DNA of 64,000 bases, from positions 27,614 through 91,613 of the IMG/VR virus record IMGVR_UViG_3300005528_000048; one strand, 5' to 3'. Positions 17,154-25,102 of this stretch are shown here, piece by piece. A model generated the notes under the pieces. That model did no database searches and was not told the DNA's origin. It saw nothing but the letters and a program-made list of their open reading frames with translations. Positions within the stretch are counted from its first letter, which is position 1. Every line of letters begins with the position of its first letter. The DNA is from a virus. The position numbers and the translations under genes are program-made.

Positions 17154-17763
17154 CGAATGTCATCTCAATGTCCACTAATGCGTTATGAAGCTTGCTTGGA
17201 TCATGGTCAATGTTGTAATGCTTGAGCAAGTGAGCTTGACTTGTTTTGATTCCTTTTTCACGATGGTTTAGCCAACGATACTGCCAGCAAATCAAGTCAT
17301 CAGGGTCAACAGACTTGCACTCTTTAGCGATTGCCATTGCCATTGCTTTTGTATCAAGCACGCGATTCACATAATTGAAGTTGGAATCTAAACCCATTGC
17401 TCTCTGCCATGAATTGAGCATATAAACATCAAAGCCAAGAATATTTTGGCCAATGATTTTTGTTTTACTATCTTCAAGATGATTATCTAAAAGTGGACAG
17501 AACTCATCCCAAACTTCTCTAGGGCTTTTGGCGAGAGAACGATATTTGCCATAGTCAAATCCAGTAATCTTAGCGGCACCTTCGCTCATTTTCAAATCTG
17601 GCCAATAAATGTATCTCTCTTGACGAGAAACGATTTTTTTGCCAACAGCTTCAATCCACGCAATCTGCCAAGGTCTTGAATGTAAAAGATTCAATCCTTC
17701 CGTCTCAGTATCCAAGACGATATATTTTTGATTGAAATTAAATCTCAGTAAATTATCTTTCAT
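17116..17763 (-). CDS. dnaQ: DnaQ-like 3'-5' proofreading exonuclease (DEDDh)
   Basis: From the ATG at 17763 the protein is 215 residues. YIVLDTETEGL gives the Exo I D-x-E. IGQNILGFDVYML gives Exo II with Asp. DPSKLHNALVDIEMTF gives Exo III with the DEDDh His and Asp. It removes mispaired 3' ends for the replicase. The start was chosen for its GGGAGG ribosome-binding site nine bases upstream; an earlier ATG at 17799 would overlap the upstream gene by 47 bases. It overlaps the PHP-part gene by 11 bases, so it is translationally coupled inside the split dnaE locus. Confidence 0.88.
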   Translation of the reverse strand: MKDNLLRFNFNQKYIVLDTETEGLNLLHSRPWQIAWIEAVGKKIVSRQERYIYWPDLKMSEGAAKITGFDYGKYRSLAKSPREVWDEFCPLLDNHLEDSKTKIIGQNILGFDVYMLNSWQRAMGLDSNFNYVNRVLDTKAMAMAIAKECKSVDPDDLICWQYRWLNHREKGIKTSQAHLLKHYNIDHDPSKLHNALVDIEMTFAIFQKQIFEIEI

Positions 17764-18499
17764 TTTTAAAAGCCTCCCAAGAGAATGAATCGCTGCCACA
17801 GTGTTCTAAGTTTGGGCTAGAGAGCGATTGCTCTTTGCCAAAAGAACGATTGCATAAACACTTGTATGTTTGCCAAGCTTCAAAGTCTTTACGATTTTTG
17901 TAATAGATGGATTTTGTTTGCTGAATTTCTTCACCCTGCGCCGAAGCCCATTTTTCCACCTTGAGTTTTAAGATGTGATCAAAAGGCAAACTATTGTTTT
18001 CGACAAAGTAGGTTGCTTTTGTAAAGTTAAAGTTTGGCAAGCACTGTTTACCTCTAAAATTATTATTATAGATGAAAGAGTCGTAAAATGGAATGCACAG
18101 CATCAAATCGTTCGACCAATTGTTTTGTAAAAATACAGAGTCAACGAAGCCACCATTCTTGTTTGCTAGAGAAAAAATACGAATAAGGTTTTTGACACCA
18201 TTATCATTTTTAGCGAATAAGACGATCTTGTGCTCGGATGATTTTTTGTCCTCTTCTGAGACTGAATTACAACATGAAATTCTCAAACCAAAGATTAGTT
18301 GAATATCGTGCTCTTTACATTTCTGATAAGCGTCCAAAAAACCAATCATTGAATCCTCAACCAAGAAGACTGATTTTAGTTTATTTTCTTGAGCAATCGA
18401 AATGATGCTGTCAGAACCGCCTTCTTTGGTTTCTTTTGGATGATCTAGTGTGAGTATTGATTTGCCAATACTATATGTGCTCTTGAAGAGAGGAATCAT
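17753..18499 (-). CDS. DnaE PHP-domain part (N-terminal piece of split DnaE), active site lost
   Basis: The 248-residue protein matches the N-terminal PHP region of DNA polymerase III alpha. IISIAQENKLKSVFLVED aligns with the DnaE segment ending in LTDHGNM. QLIFGLRISCC matches the PIIGxE strand. HKIVLFAKNDNGVKNLIRIFS matches the next core strand and helix. The end, KSIYYKNRKDFEAWQTYKCL, aligns with DnaE just before the polymerase core. The PHP metal ligands are absent (no HxHSxxS at the start, VEDSM in place of TDHGN), so it is structural rather than catalytic. It probably binds the product of 13783-16338. The start is supported by a promoter at the right distance. Confidence 0.78.
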   Translation of the reverse strand: MIPLFKSTYSIGKSILTLDHPKETKEGGSDSIISIAQENKLKSVFLVEDSMIGFLDAYQKCKEHDIQLIFGLRISCCNSVSEEDKKSSEHKIVLFAKNDNGVKNLIRIFSLANKNGGFVDSVFLQNNWSNDLMLCIPFYDSFIYNNNFRGKQCLPNFNFTKATYFVENNSLPFDHILKLKVEKWASAQGEEIQQTKSIYYKNRKDFEAWQTYKCLCNRSFGKEQSLSSPNLEHCGSDSFSWEAFKNER

Positions 18500-18504
18500 G
18501 CTTT

Positions 18505-18533
18505 AATCTAGCATGATACGTTCTACCTGTCAA
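18505..18533 (-). promoter_or_regulatory. Sigma70-type promoter, leaderless, for the dnaE PHP part
   Basis: On the minus strand TTGACA (18533-18528), a 17-base spacer and TAGATT (18510-18505) lie with TAGATT ending five bases before the ATG at 18499. Transcription would start at or within one or two bases of the ATG. The -35 box lies inside the last codons of the upstream nuclease gene. Confidence 0.7.
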
Positions 18534-19560
18534 TTCCTTTATTGAAAGCAGGACAACCAGCATAGTGCATTATCTGGTATAAAAACTTGTCTTCTGGATA
18601 TTTTTTAAGGTAATCATCAAACTCATCTAAGAAGCAAGACGTAATCATTGTGCCTTTCATGTCGCTGATTTTGTAATAATAAAAATCAAACTTGTATGGA
18701 CAATGATATTTGGGATTGCCGTCTTTTTTTAATTCACCCTTTTTAGAAGCGAAACCACATTGAAGCGGCCCACTGAATGAGTTATCTTTTGGATAGTCTT
18801 GACGCGCTGCCAAATTTGAAAAGGCAGTTTGAATATTAAAATTATCCAAGTATTTTTGGATTTCGGTGAGTTCAGATTGAAACCCATCTAGCTCTTCTTC
18901 TGTTAAAGCTGGCATTCTTACAACACCTTTTTCTGTTGGCAAAAACTTTAAAAACAAGAATTCAGAGCGGCGATTTTTATAATCTGGAAACTGCTTTTTA
19001 ACAGCTAGTGAATACATCAAGTCTTGCAAGTTGTTTTCGAGGTCTTTGCCCTTGAAAACTTCTTTGCTGCTTTTGAAGTCGCGAATAATAGCCAAGCCCT
19101 GCTTCTTGTATAAGAAAAGCTTGTCAATGAAGCCTTTGATTTTATAATCAAACTTGCCTTCTTTAACATCAATTTCAAAGTCTTGTTCGCTTAATGCTTC
19201 GGATGGTTTGCCACATTCTGTTCCAAAAAAGTCATATTGTAAACCTGCAAGCGTCATGTCGCAGATTTGTTTAATGTTTTCTTCGTCATTAATGCCTTCT
19301 TTTTTGGCATGTTTGCGAATCAATCTTTCAATAGCTTTACTAGCAAAAACATTTCTCTTTTTAATAATAATGGAAAAATGCTTCTTGTGGCGATTTTCGC
19401 CCAAGCATTCGAAAACCAAATGGCATACAGAGCCGCGCTTTGCTCCACTATTGCTTCGATCAGGAAGTTTCAAGTGATATGAACACCAATACTTCCAACT
19501 GCACGATTGAGCAGTTTTGATGCGACTTGCCGATAGTGATGTTCGATTTTTAGATTCCAA
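18523..19560 (-). CDS. RecB-like PD-(D/E)XK nuclease
   Basis: The 345-residue protein starts with SASRIKTAQSCSWKYWC, typical of the RecB/Cas4/AddB nuclease family. Around residues 130-160 it has IKGFIDKLFL followed by AIIRDFKSSK, the G-x-D ... D-x-K core, and then the QLxxYxxA-like helix (NLQDLMYSLAV). Cys in CSWKYWC and in the later CGF and CPYK might ligate an iron-sulfur cluster, as in Cas4 and AddB. The reading frame opens at a TTG directly after a stop codon, and no ATG lies within the conserved start. A role in processing DNA ends during replication or recombination is inferred. Confidence 0.8.
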   Translation of the reverse strand: MESKNRTSLSASRIKTAQSCSWKYWCSYHLKLPDRSNSGAKRGSVCHLVFECLGENRHKKHFSIIIKKRNVFASKAIERLIRKHAKKEGINDEENIKQICDMTLAGLQYDFFGTECGKPSEALSEQDFEIDVKEGKFDYKIKGFIDKLFLYKKQGLAIIRDFKSSKEVFKGKDLENNLQDLMYSLAVKKQFPDYKNRRSEFLFLKFLPTEKGVVRMPALTEEELDGFQSELTEIQKYLDNFNIQTAFSNLAARQDYPKDNSFSGPLQCGFASKKGELKKDGNPKYHCPYKFDFYYYKISDMKGTMITSCFLDEFDDYLKKYPEDKFLYQIMHYAGCPAFNKGIDR

Positions 19561-19580
19561 AGTTTAGTTGATAGTAAAAT

Positions 19581-19799
19581 TTATTCGATTTCAGACCATG
19601 CTGCAAAAGTTTCAAACCAATCCTCTACGAATCTTTTCTCATCGCCAAAGATGGTTTTCATATTTTTCATGAACGCTTCTTTATTATTTAGAATCATTCC
19701 ACAAAACTCTTCGACAGAGATTTCTTTTGGAAAAAAGAATGCCGTTGTTTCTTGTCTAATTGGCTGGCCAAATAAAGTTCTATTTTTAGGTTCGCTCAT
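19581..19799 (-). CDS. Small acidic protein in replication operon, unknown function
   Basis: A 72-residue protein (NRTLFGQPIRQETTAFFFPKE ..., acidic C-terminal half) lies 5 bases after the primase gene and 20 bases before the RecB-like gene on the same strand. No motif is recognised. It may be an adaptor for the replisome, which is a guess from position only. Confidence 0.5.
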   Translation of the reverse strand: MSEPKNRTLFGQPIRQETTAFFFPKEISVEEFCGMILNNKEAFMKNMKTIFGDEKRFVEDWFETFAAWSEIE

Positions 19800-19804
19800 T
19801 TATT

Positions 19805-20851
19805 TTAAATTCCAAAGTTTTCTAGTTTTTTAAAAAATTTCTGTAGTTTTTTATCTTGGAAAGCATTACGATTAGCAGAGCAGTAATCTTTGTAATCATT
19901 TAATTTAGCTTCTTGAGAAGCGCTTGGTTGTTCATACCAATCTTTAAATGGCATTTCTTTCTGCCTCATCTCGCCAAAATCATTTGCCCAAGGTAGTTGC
20001 ACTGATAGTTGCTCAAAGTCAAAAAATTGACTGAGTTTCATGTAGTTTTTCATTGCAGCAATCTTGCCATGATTCTTTTGCTTCTCATTGTCGTTATTTG
20101 TGGCGATAATGATCTTGCGAAGGTCTTTGGAGCAAAGATAGTTCAGCAGTGCTGGAGAGCAGTCCAATCCAAAAGTAACGAGGTTATGAGCGTAGCCTTC
20201 TTCTGTCAAGGCCAAGCTATCTCCAATGCTTTCTACTAAGATGACTTCCTTTTTCTCATCAATAAGAGAATCAACTGTTTGCTCTCTTGGAACAAATGCT
20301 GGATAAACCCATCGAGTTTTTGTGCCAACATGCTTCCACTTTGGAGCTTCGTTATTATCGTTGATTTTTCTGCCGCTAAAACCAAAAATCTCACCATCAG
20401 AGTTATAAACTGGAAAAACAATTCTTTGATACATTTGGCCATTACCAGCCAAACCGCACTGATAGAGTTTTTGCGTTTCTTCACTGATTCCACGCTTCTT
20501 ATAAAAGGAAAAGTTTGGGAACAGCCTGTTTAAGCATTCTTTGGGGTAAATTTTATCCATTTCTATTTTTTCTTTCGCGATATAGTGGGCCTGAATCTCT
20601 TGATTAGTTGAGACATATTCTTTGATGATTTTGGGGTCTTTTGTTTGTAGCGTTAGTTCAACCAGCTTAACAAGCGGCATGGAAGAATGACCCTGCACAT
20701 AGTCTTGCCATACTCCACTATTCTTATACACTTTAATCGCTGTGGGATTATCGCCGCCACGATACAAAGCTTTGGTTCTCCAATGATTGCCAAAATCCTT
20801 TAGAGTATAGCCAAGCTTTTCGAGCGAGTTTTTTATTTCATCAGAGTTCAT
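19805..20851 (-). CDS. dnaG: DnaG-type DNA primase (Toprim), no zinc-binding cysteines
   Basis: About 348 residues from the ATG at 20851, which overlaps the helicase stop; an ATG at 20878 is also possible. The N-terminus (ALYRGGDNPTAIKVYKNSGVWQDY) has the outline of the DnaG zinc ribbon but without its Cys/His ligands. Then comes the primase core (YKKRGISEETQKLYQCGL, IVFPVYNSDGEIFGFSGRKI) and a Toprim domain with VILVESIGDSLAL (E..GD) and IIATNNDN. It makes RNA primers and lies directly after dnaB, the usual replisome pairing. Confidence 0.85.
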   Translation of the reverse strand: MNSDEIKNSLEKLGYTLKDFGNHWRTKALYRGGDNPTAIKVYKNSGVWQDYVQGHSSMPLVKLVELTLQTKDPKIIKEYVSTNQEIQAHYIAKEKIEMDKIYPKECLNRLFPNFSFYKKRGISEETQKLYQCGLAGNGQMYQRIVFPVYNSDGEIFGFSGRKINDNNEAPKWKHVGTKTRWVYPAFVPREQTVDSLIDEKKEVILVESIGDSLALTEEGYAHNLVTFGLDCSPALLNYLCSKDLRKIIIATNNDNEKQKNHGKIAAMKNYMKLSQFFDFEQLSVQLPWANDFGEMRQKEMPFKDWYEQPSASQEAKLNDYKDYCSANRNAFQDKKLQKFFKKLENFGI

Positions 20852-22358
20852 CAAAGTCGGGAGCGGTGTTTCTGCCATTCTCTTCTGCGCCTTCTCCAAT
20901 ATCATTGAATTCAACAACATCGCGAAGATCACCTCTTTCAGTGATGCAGAAGTTTTTAAATTCCAAATTAATAAAGTTCTTGCGAAGAGTGTCTCCAACG
21001 CGCACTGGTTCAACTGCACCAGCAATATCTTTGCCCAAGTGTCGAGCTTTCACGTTAATCAATTTATGAGTGCCAAATCTAACGCCTTCATTTAGAACTT
21101 CATCCGTTGTCTTATTTCGCAAGATGAACATGTGAGAGCAGAATTGAGTGATTCGGTCAGATAAAGAAACAATGCTTTCATCGTCAATGACATTTTGTGA
21201 ATTGCGATTATTGGTAATGCCAGAGCGATTGGATTGAACAGAAGTAATCATGGGAATTATGGGCAATCCATCATGCAAGATTTCTTTCTGCACGCAGCGC
21301 TTAAATTTATCAACCATCTCTCCAACCATTTGCCACTCTGTTTTGTTTGCGCCACCATTATCAGATGTTGTTTTGATGTAGTCGAAGCTAAAAATCATTC
21401 GATTGCCACGCCCAACCTTGGAGTAGTAAAAACGCTTTAGCGTGTTGATCATGGAATCAACATCCAATCCCCCAACATTATAATAATAAAATTGCATCTT
21501 CTTGACCTTTGCCCAAACAGACCGAACCTTATCAACTGTTTCTTTGCCTGCTCGCAGCCATTGACCACTTTCAATCAAATGCATTGGAACTCCACTAAGA
21601 GCAGAACACTGGCGCATAATGAGTTCTTCCTTGCTCATTTCTCCATTATCAAAATGAAGAACAGGAACATTATATTTCAAACTCACCTTGGTTGAGTAAT
21701 CCATAGTAAACTGAGTCTTGCCGACACCAGATCGAGCAACAATGACGGTGATATTTCCTGGTCTAAGCAATGAACCATAGATGCTATTAATTTTTTCATG
21801 TGGTCCCATCATGCCGAACTCGCTAACAGGATTTGCGCCACGATCTTCAATCATTACCTCCATTTCATCATAGATGTTTTCTGGAGAATCGTTACCAACT
21901 TCATACTGATTGATGCGGCTGTTGTATTCTTTATCAGCTACAGAAATGATTTCTGAATAGGAGCTTTCTGCTGGCAAGCTTTTCATCTTCTTCGCAATGT
22001 TTTGCGAAGACTCGTAGATTTCTCGGCGGATAGTGTACTTCTTGAGTTCTTTGGCTGTTTTAATGAGACTGCCATCAGCAACCTTTCTCATGCCAAGACT
22101 CTTCACATATTCTGCCACATTCACTACATCATCGAATGTGATACCAAGATTCTGAACTCGCTGTGCGATGATTACATCGTCAATTTCTTCATGCGCTTCT
22201 AGTGCCTGACGAACAATTGTGAAGATCGTTTTATTTAAACTGTTGTCTTCACTATAGAAATCTTTTTCATTTATGAATGCAGAGATTTCAAAATAGTTCT
22301 CTGGCTTTTTAATGAGAGCCGCCAGCAATTGTTTTTCAAGTTCATAAGAGTATATCAT
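20841..22358 (-). CDS. dnaB: DnaB-type replicative DNA helicase
   Basis: About 505 residues from the ATG at 22358 (an AAGAG site precedes it; a TTG at 22385 would add nine residues). The N-terminal domain (EKQLLAALIKKPENYFEIS) is typical of DnaB. The RecA-like C-terminal domain has LRPGNITVIVARSGVGKTQF as Walker A, VPVLHFDNGEMSKEELIMR as the DnaB H1a region, and FSFDYIKT as Walker B. It unwinds the fork as a hexamer. It overlaps the primase gene by 11 bases. Confidence 0.9.
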   Translation of the reverse strand: MIYSYELEKQLLAALIKKPENYFEISAFINEKDFYSEDNSLNKTIFTIVRQALEAHEEIDDVIIAQRVQNLGITFDDVVNVAEYVKSLGMRKVADGSLIKTAKELKKYTIRREIYESSQNIAKKMKSLPAESSYSEIISVADKEYNSRINQYEVGNDSPENIYDEMEVMIEDRGANPVSEFGMMGPHEKINSIYGSLLRPGNITVIVARSGVGKTQFTMDYSTKVSLKYNVPVLHFDNGEMSKEELIMRQCSALSGVPMHLIESGQWLRAGKETVDKVRSVWAKVKKMQFYYYNVGGLDVDSMINTLKRFYYSKVGRGNRMIFSFDYIKTTSDNGGANKTEWQMVGEMVDKFKRCVQKEILHDGLPIIPMITSVQSNRSGITNNRNSQNVIDDESIVSLSDRITQFCSHMFILRNKTTDEVLNEGVRFGTHKLINVKARHLGKDIAGAVEPVRVGDTLRKNFINLEFKNFCITERGDLRDVVEFNDIGEGAEENGRNTAPDFDEL

Positions 22359-22381
22359 GCTACTCTTACGATACTCAGCAA

Positions 22382-22669
22382 TCAATCTTCGTCAACATCA
22401 TCTTCATCATTTCTTCCCATTTCTCCAAGATTGTATGCGGTTTCAGCATCGTCTGAATTTTGAAGATATTTTTCCAAAGCTTTTCTCATGCCAAATTCAA
22501 CCACTTGAGAATCATATTTACAGTAGATGACTGGAGTTCCATCTTCTGAAACATAAGCTAATAGCACACCCTTATACTTGTCCGCATTGCCGCTTAACTC
22601 ATAAATTTGTTCGATAAAGTTTGAAGGCATTTCAAACTGAGGAATTTCCTTGATTTTATTCTTCGGCAT
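22382..22669 (-). CDS. Small acidic protein upstream of dnaB, unknown function
   Basis: The 95-residue protein has a strongly acidic end (DDAETAYNLGEMGRNDEDDVDED). A beta-rich middle (YKGVLLAYVSEDGTPVIYCKY) looks like a small sensor or adaptor fold. It stands at the head of the helicase-primase transcript and has a promoter five bases before its ATG. A helicase loader would often occupy this place, but no loader motif is visible. Confidence 0.55.
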   Translation of the reverse strand: MPKNKIKEIPQFEMPSNFIEQIYELSGNADKYKGVLLAYVSEDGTPVIYCKYDSQVVEFGMRKALEKYLQNSDDAETAYNLGEMGRNDEDDVDED

Positions 22670-22674
22670 ACCTT

Positions 22675-22703
22675 ATATTACAGATAAATTTCGTACGATT
22701 CAA
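22675..22703 (-). promoter_or_regulatory. Probable leaderless promoter for the dnaB operon
   Basis: On the minus strand TTGAAT (22703-22698), 17 bases, TAATAT (22680-22675), then five bases to the ATG at 22669. The -35 box is weaker than in the related sites (4 of 6 consensus bases). The spacing and the 5-base gap are identical to the stronger members of the set. Confidence 0.55.
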
Positions 22704-23085
22704 AAAAATCTTTATTCAATTCCGAAACGCTATAAATTTCCACAAGCTTAATGCCGTTTATTTCGCAAAACTCAAGCTTTTTATTGTCTCTTTTTAATTG
22801 CTGCAAGAATTTATTTCTGCTGCCATGAAAGAAAGGAACAAATTTTGTGTGTTGCTGTCCTTGGACCTCGATTGCTATTTTTTTGTTGGCATTGTAAAAA
22901 TCAAAAGTCATTCTTGTGTCAATGACTCTCAGTTCTTCAAATACAATGTCTTCACTCCAGTAAAGCTTCAAGAATCTTTTAACTTCGTCTTGAAATTTGC
23001 TACGAGTTTTTTTGCGCCAATTGATTAAATATTTTGACGCATTCTTGAGATATTTTTCTTTTCCGTATAGAGTTTTAAACCTCAT
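22678..23085 (-). CDS. PD-(D/E)XK endonuclease-like protein
   Basis: The 135-residue protein contains RMTFDFYNANKKIAIEVQGQQH at about residues 60-81, followed by a helix with LKRDNKKLEFCEINGIKLVEIY. This is the core of a restriction-endonuclease-like fold: the Asp of FDFY, the Glu and Gln of IEVQG, and a closing lysine-rich helix and strand. Vsr and homing-type small nucleases look like this. It overlaps the recA gene by 11 bases and lies 8 bases before the next gene. A role in recombination or in DNA repair is inferred. Confidence 0.7.
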   Translation of the reverse strand: MRFKTLYGKEKYLKNASKYLINWRKKTRSKFQDEVKRFLKLYWSEDIVFEELRVIDTRMTFDFYNANKKIAIEVQGQQHTKFVPFFHGSRNKFLQQLKRDNKKLEFCEINGIKLVEIYSVSELNKDFFESYEIYL

Positions 23086-24214
23086 TGGAAATCATTTTGC
23101 GAAAATATTCAATTAAAAACTTCAATAAAGCTGCATCATCCTCAACAGTTTTAAACAAGGAAGCCTCGCCTTGAATCTTAGCTGGAAACTCAAGAGAATT
23201 TTCAGCTAATAATTGCAGGAAGTCTTCGCTTGGAGAAAACCAAGCTCCGCTCTTATTAACAAGTTCCCAAGCAAGCAGTAGGTCAACAATCTCCTTTTCA
23301 ATCCAGATGGATTTGCCACCTGTGCGACCATATCGAATAGGATATGGAATAGTGAGATTGGTTTTCTCGTTTGGAGACTTTTTGACTGTGACTTTGGCCC
23401 AATGTCCAATTGGCGGATTTTTTTCCAAGTCAATGCTTTTTTCGCTAGGATTTTTAAGAATAAGATCGCCTTTAAAGCGGGGTTCGAACTCAAGAATCCA
23501 GTTGGCAAAGTGTAGCAAGGCATTGCCTCCTGTAGCAGAGGTTTGGCGAATTGGTGCTTTTGAATATGGGTCAAGCTTGATGTCTGCTCGAACTTGAGAG
23601 ATAAAGATTGCCATGTGACCGCGCTTTGCAAGCGCAATCGAAAGTTTCTTCATGAATGTCGCAGCAATCACTGCGCCACCCGCAACCTTTGAACTTTCCT
23701 CAAAGGATTTGTCCATATCATTCTTGGCAATAAGGCCATCAACCGCATCCAAGAGGAAACAGAATTTGATCTTCTCTTCGTTCTTGGAAACTAATTGTCT
23801 CATAGCATCAACAACAGTTTCATAGATGTTGCTCTCAAAAACAAAGCAAGTTCCAGCCACCCAATCTTCTGCTGAAAATACAAACTTGATGCCAGAACGC
23901 TTTTGCATTTCTGGAGAAAGGCGACCTTCTGCCTTGATGTAAAAGCCTTTGCTATTTGGAATATCAAGCAGGAAATTCTTCATCACTTCAAGAGCTTCGC
24001 TAGTTTTGCCACCCTCATTCATACCCACGAACCTGTGCAGTCCTGGACCAAAGCCGCCACCAAGTTGCAAGTCAAGCTGGAGTGAACCACTCGATACTTT
24101 ATAATCTACTGTTTCTTCAAAGTTGTAGTGATCTTCCGCATTTTGTTTCAGGAAAGATTCAAGCACTTCGCTTGAAGTAATCTTCTTTTCTTCTGTGTCT
24201 TTAGTCTTTTTCAT
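23075..24214 (-). CDS. recA: RecA/UvsX-like recombinase
   Basis: The 379-residue protein has SGSLQLDLQLGGGFGPGLHRFVG followed by Walker A GMNEGGKTS, a Walker B-like strand FCFLLDAVDGL, and the L1/L2 region (FISQVRADI, QTSATGGNALLHFANW). It forms filaments on single-stranded DNA and drives strand exchange. The Walker A differs from bacterial RecA (GPESSGKT), as in phage recombinases. It overlaps the genes on both sides and belongs to the replication block. Confidence 0.87.
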   Translation of the reverse strand: MKKTKDTEEKKITSSEVLESFLKQNAEDHYNFEETVDYKVSSGSLQLDLQLGGGFGPGLHRFVGMNEGGKTSEALEVMKNFLLDIPNSKGFYIKAEGRLSPEMQKRSGIKFVFSAEDWVAGTCFVFESNIYETVVDAMRQLVSKNEEKIKFCFLLDAVDGLIAKNDMDKSFEESSKVAGGAVIAATFMKKLSIALAKRGHMAIFISQVRADIKLDPYSKAPIRQTSATGGNALLHFANWILEFEPRFKGDLILKNPSEKSIDLEKNPPIGHWAKVTVKKSPNEKTNLTIPYPIRYGRTGGKSIWIEKEIVDLLLAWELVNKSGAWFSPSEDFLQLLAENSLEFPAKIQGEASLFKTVEDDAALLKFLIEYFRKMISNEV

Positions 24215-24554
24215 TTAAAAAGTCTCTAATGGTTCTAGGTTTACGTTCAATTAAAACTGGTTGATGCAATGGGTCATCTTTCAAGATGATTTGCGGTTCT
24301 CTACTTATACGAGATTCGCTGCTATAAATTTTGAATCTTTTATCCAAGTCTTGAAGGATTTTTGGCGCAAACAAAATAGCTAAACTATCTCCTTTAAAGG
24401 AGAAGCTGGTATCTCTTAAAAATTCTAAGCTATATCTTTCAACCAAACGAGCCAATAAAACATATTCTCTTTGCCAAAATTCTCGCTTTGATTTAGCGGG
24501 AATCTCGACAAATTTGGAGACTATAAGTTTTTTATTTGGTTTTTTCTGCGGCAC
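24201..24554 (-). CDS. Small basic protein before recA, unknown function
   Basis: A 117-residue protein reads from a GTG start. It is basic and helical (KKPNKKLIVSKFVEIPAKSK, QREYVLLARLVERYSLEFL) and overlaps recA by 14 bases. A recombination mediator would fit the position, but no motif supports that. The start codon is uncertain because no good ribosome-binding site is visible. A TATAAT box lies one base before the GTG, too close for a normal start. Confidence 0.5.
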   Translation of the reverse strand: MPQKKPNKKLIVSKFVEIPAKSKREFWQREYVLLARLVERYSLEFLRDTSFSFKGDSLAILFAPKILQDLDKRFKIYSSESRISREPQIILKDDPLHQPVLIERKPRTIRDFLNEKD

Positions 24555-25098
24555 AATTATATTCAGATATTTGCTTTACAGAATATCCATGATACTCAAA
24601 CTTTTGCAAGAGAAAATGATGCATGATACCAGGATTAAATGTGTCTTGACCATGATAAAATTCATATTCAATATATGGAATAGTAAAATATTCATCTTTC
24701 ATGTGCATTAGTGTTTTAACATCTAAACCTTCAATATCAATATATAAACGGTCTAGCGGTGGTAAATTTTTTAAAAAGTCATTAATATCAATACATTCGG
24801 CGTCAATAAAATTCACATTGGGATGATGATGTTTCAATACATGATCTTTATTTAAAGATGCATGTGCAGATTCTTCATCGCCCTCTGGAAAGTAAAATCT
24901 ACAAGTTGTATTTTCCAAACCGATTGCTTTGTTAAATACTTTTAAGTTATTAACAAAACTATAAACTTTTTGAGCCTTTTCGCAGCATTTGGGCAGAGCA
25001 TCAACAACAAAAAAATTCTCAATAACATTTTGGTTATCTTTGACGAAATCAAAAACATGATCGTCACAATTATTACATCCTATTTGAAGAATATTCAT
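24532..25098 (-). CDS. FkbM-like methyltransferase
   Basis: From the ATG at 25098 the product is 188 residues. MNILQIGCNNCDDHVFDFV is a Rossmann SAM-binding start (QIGCN), NFFVVDALPKCCEKA supplies the second acidic strand, and LDRLYIDIEGLDVKTL is the D-I-E-G motif of FkbM-family O-methyltransferases, which often methylate sugars. It follows gmd by four bases in the sugar block and may O-methylate a deoxysugar. The longer frame to 25227 overlaps gmd and is unlikely. Confidence 0.75.
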   Translation of the reverse strand: MNILQIGCNNCDDHVFDFVKDNQNVIENFFVVDALPKCCEKAQKVYSFVNNLKVFNKAIGLENTTCRFYFPEGDEESAHASLNKDHVLKHHHPNVNFIDAECIDINDFLKNLPPLDRLYIDIEGLDVKTLMHMKDEYFTIPYIEYEFYHGQDTFNPGIMHHFLLQKFEYHGYSVKQISEYNCAAEKTK

Positions 25099-25102
25099 AA
25101 AA

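Noticed and set aside
13783-18499. The split polymerase as a split intein
   Set aside because: The first part ends EAFKNER without an intein start (Cys/Ser and block A), and the second starts with a normal Met-containing N-terminus and no intein end (His-Asn and Cys/Ser). Both parts have their own stop and start codons.
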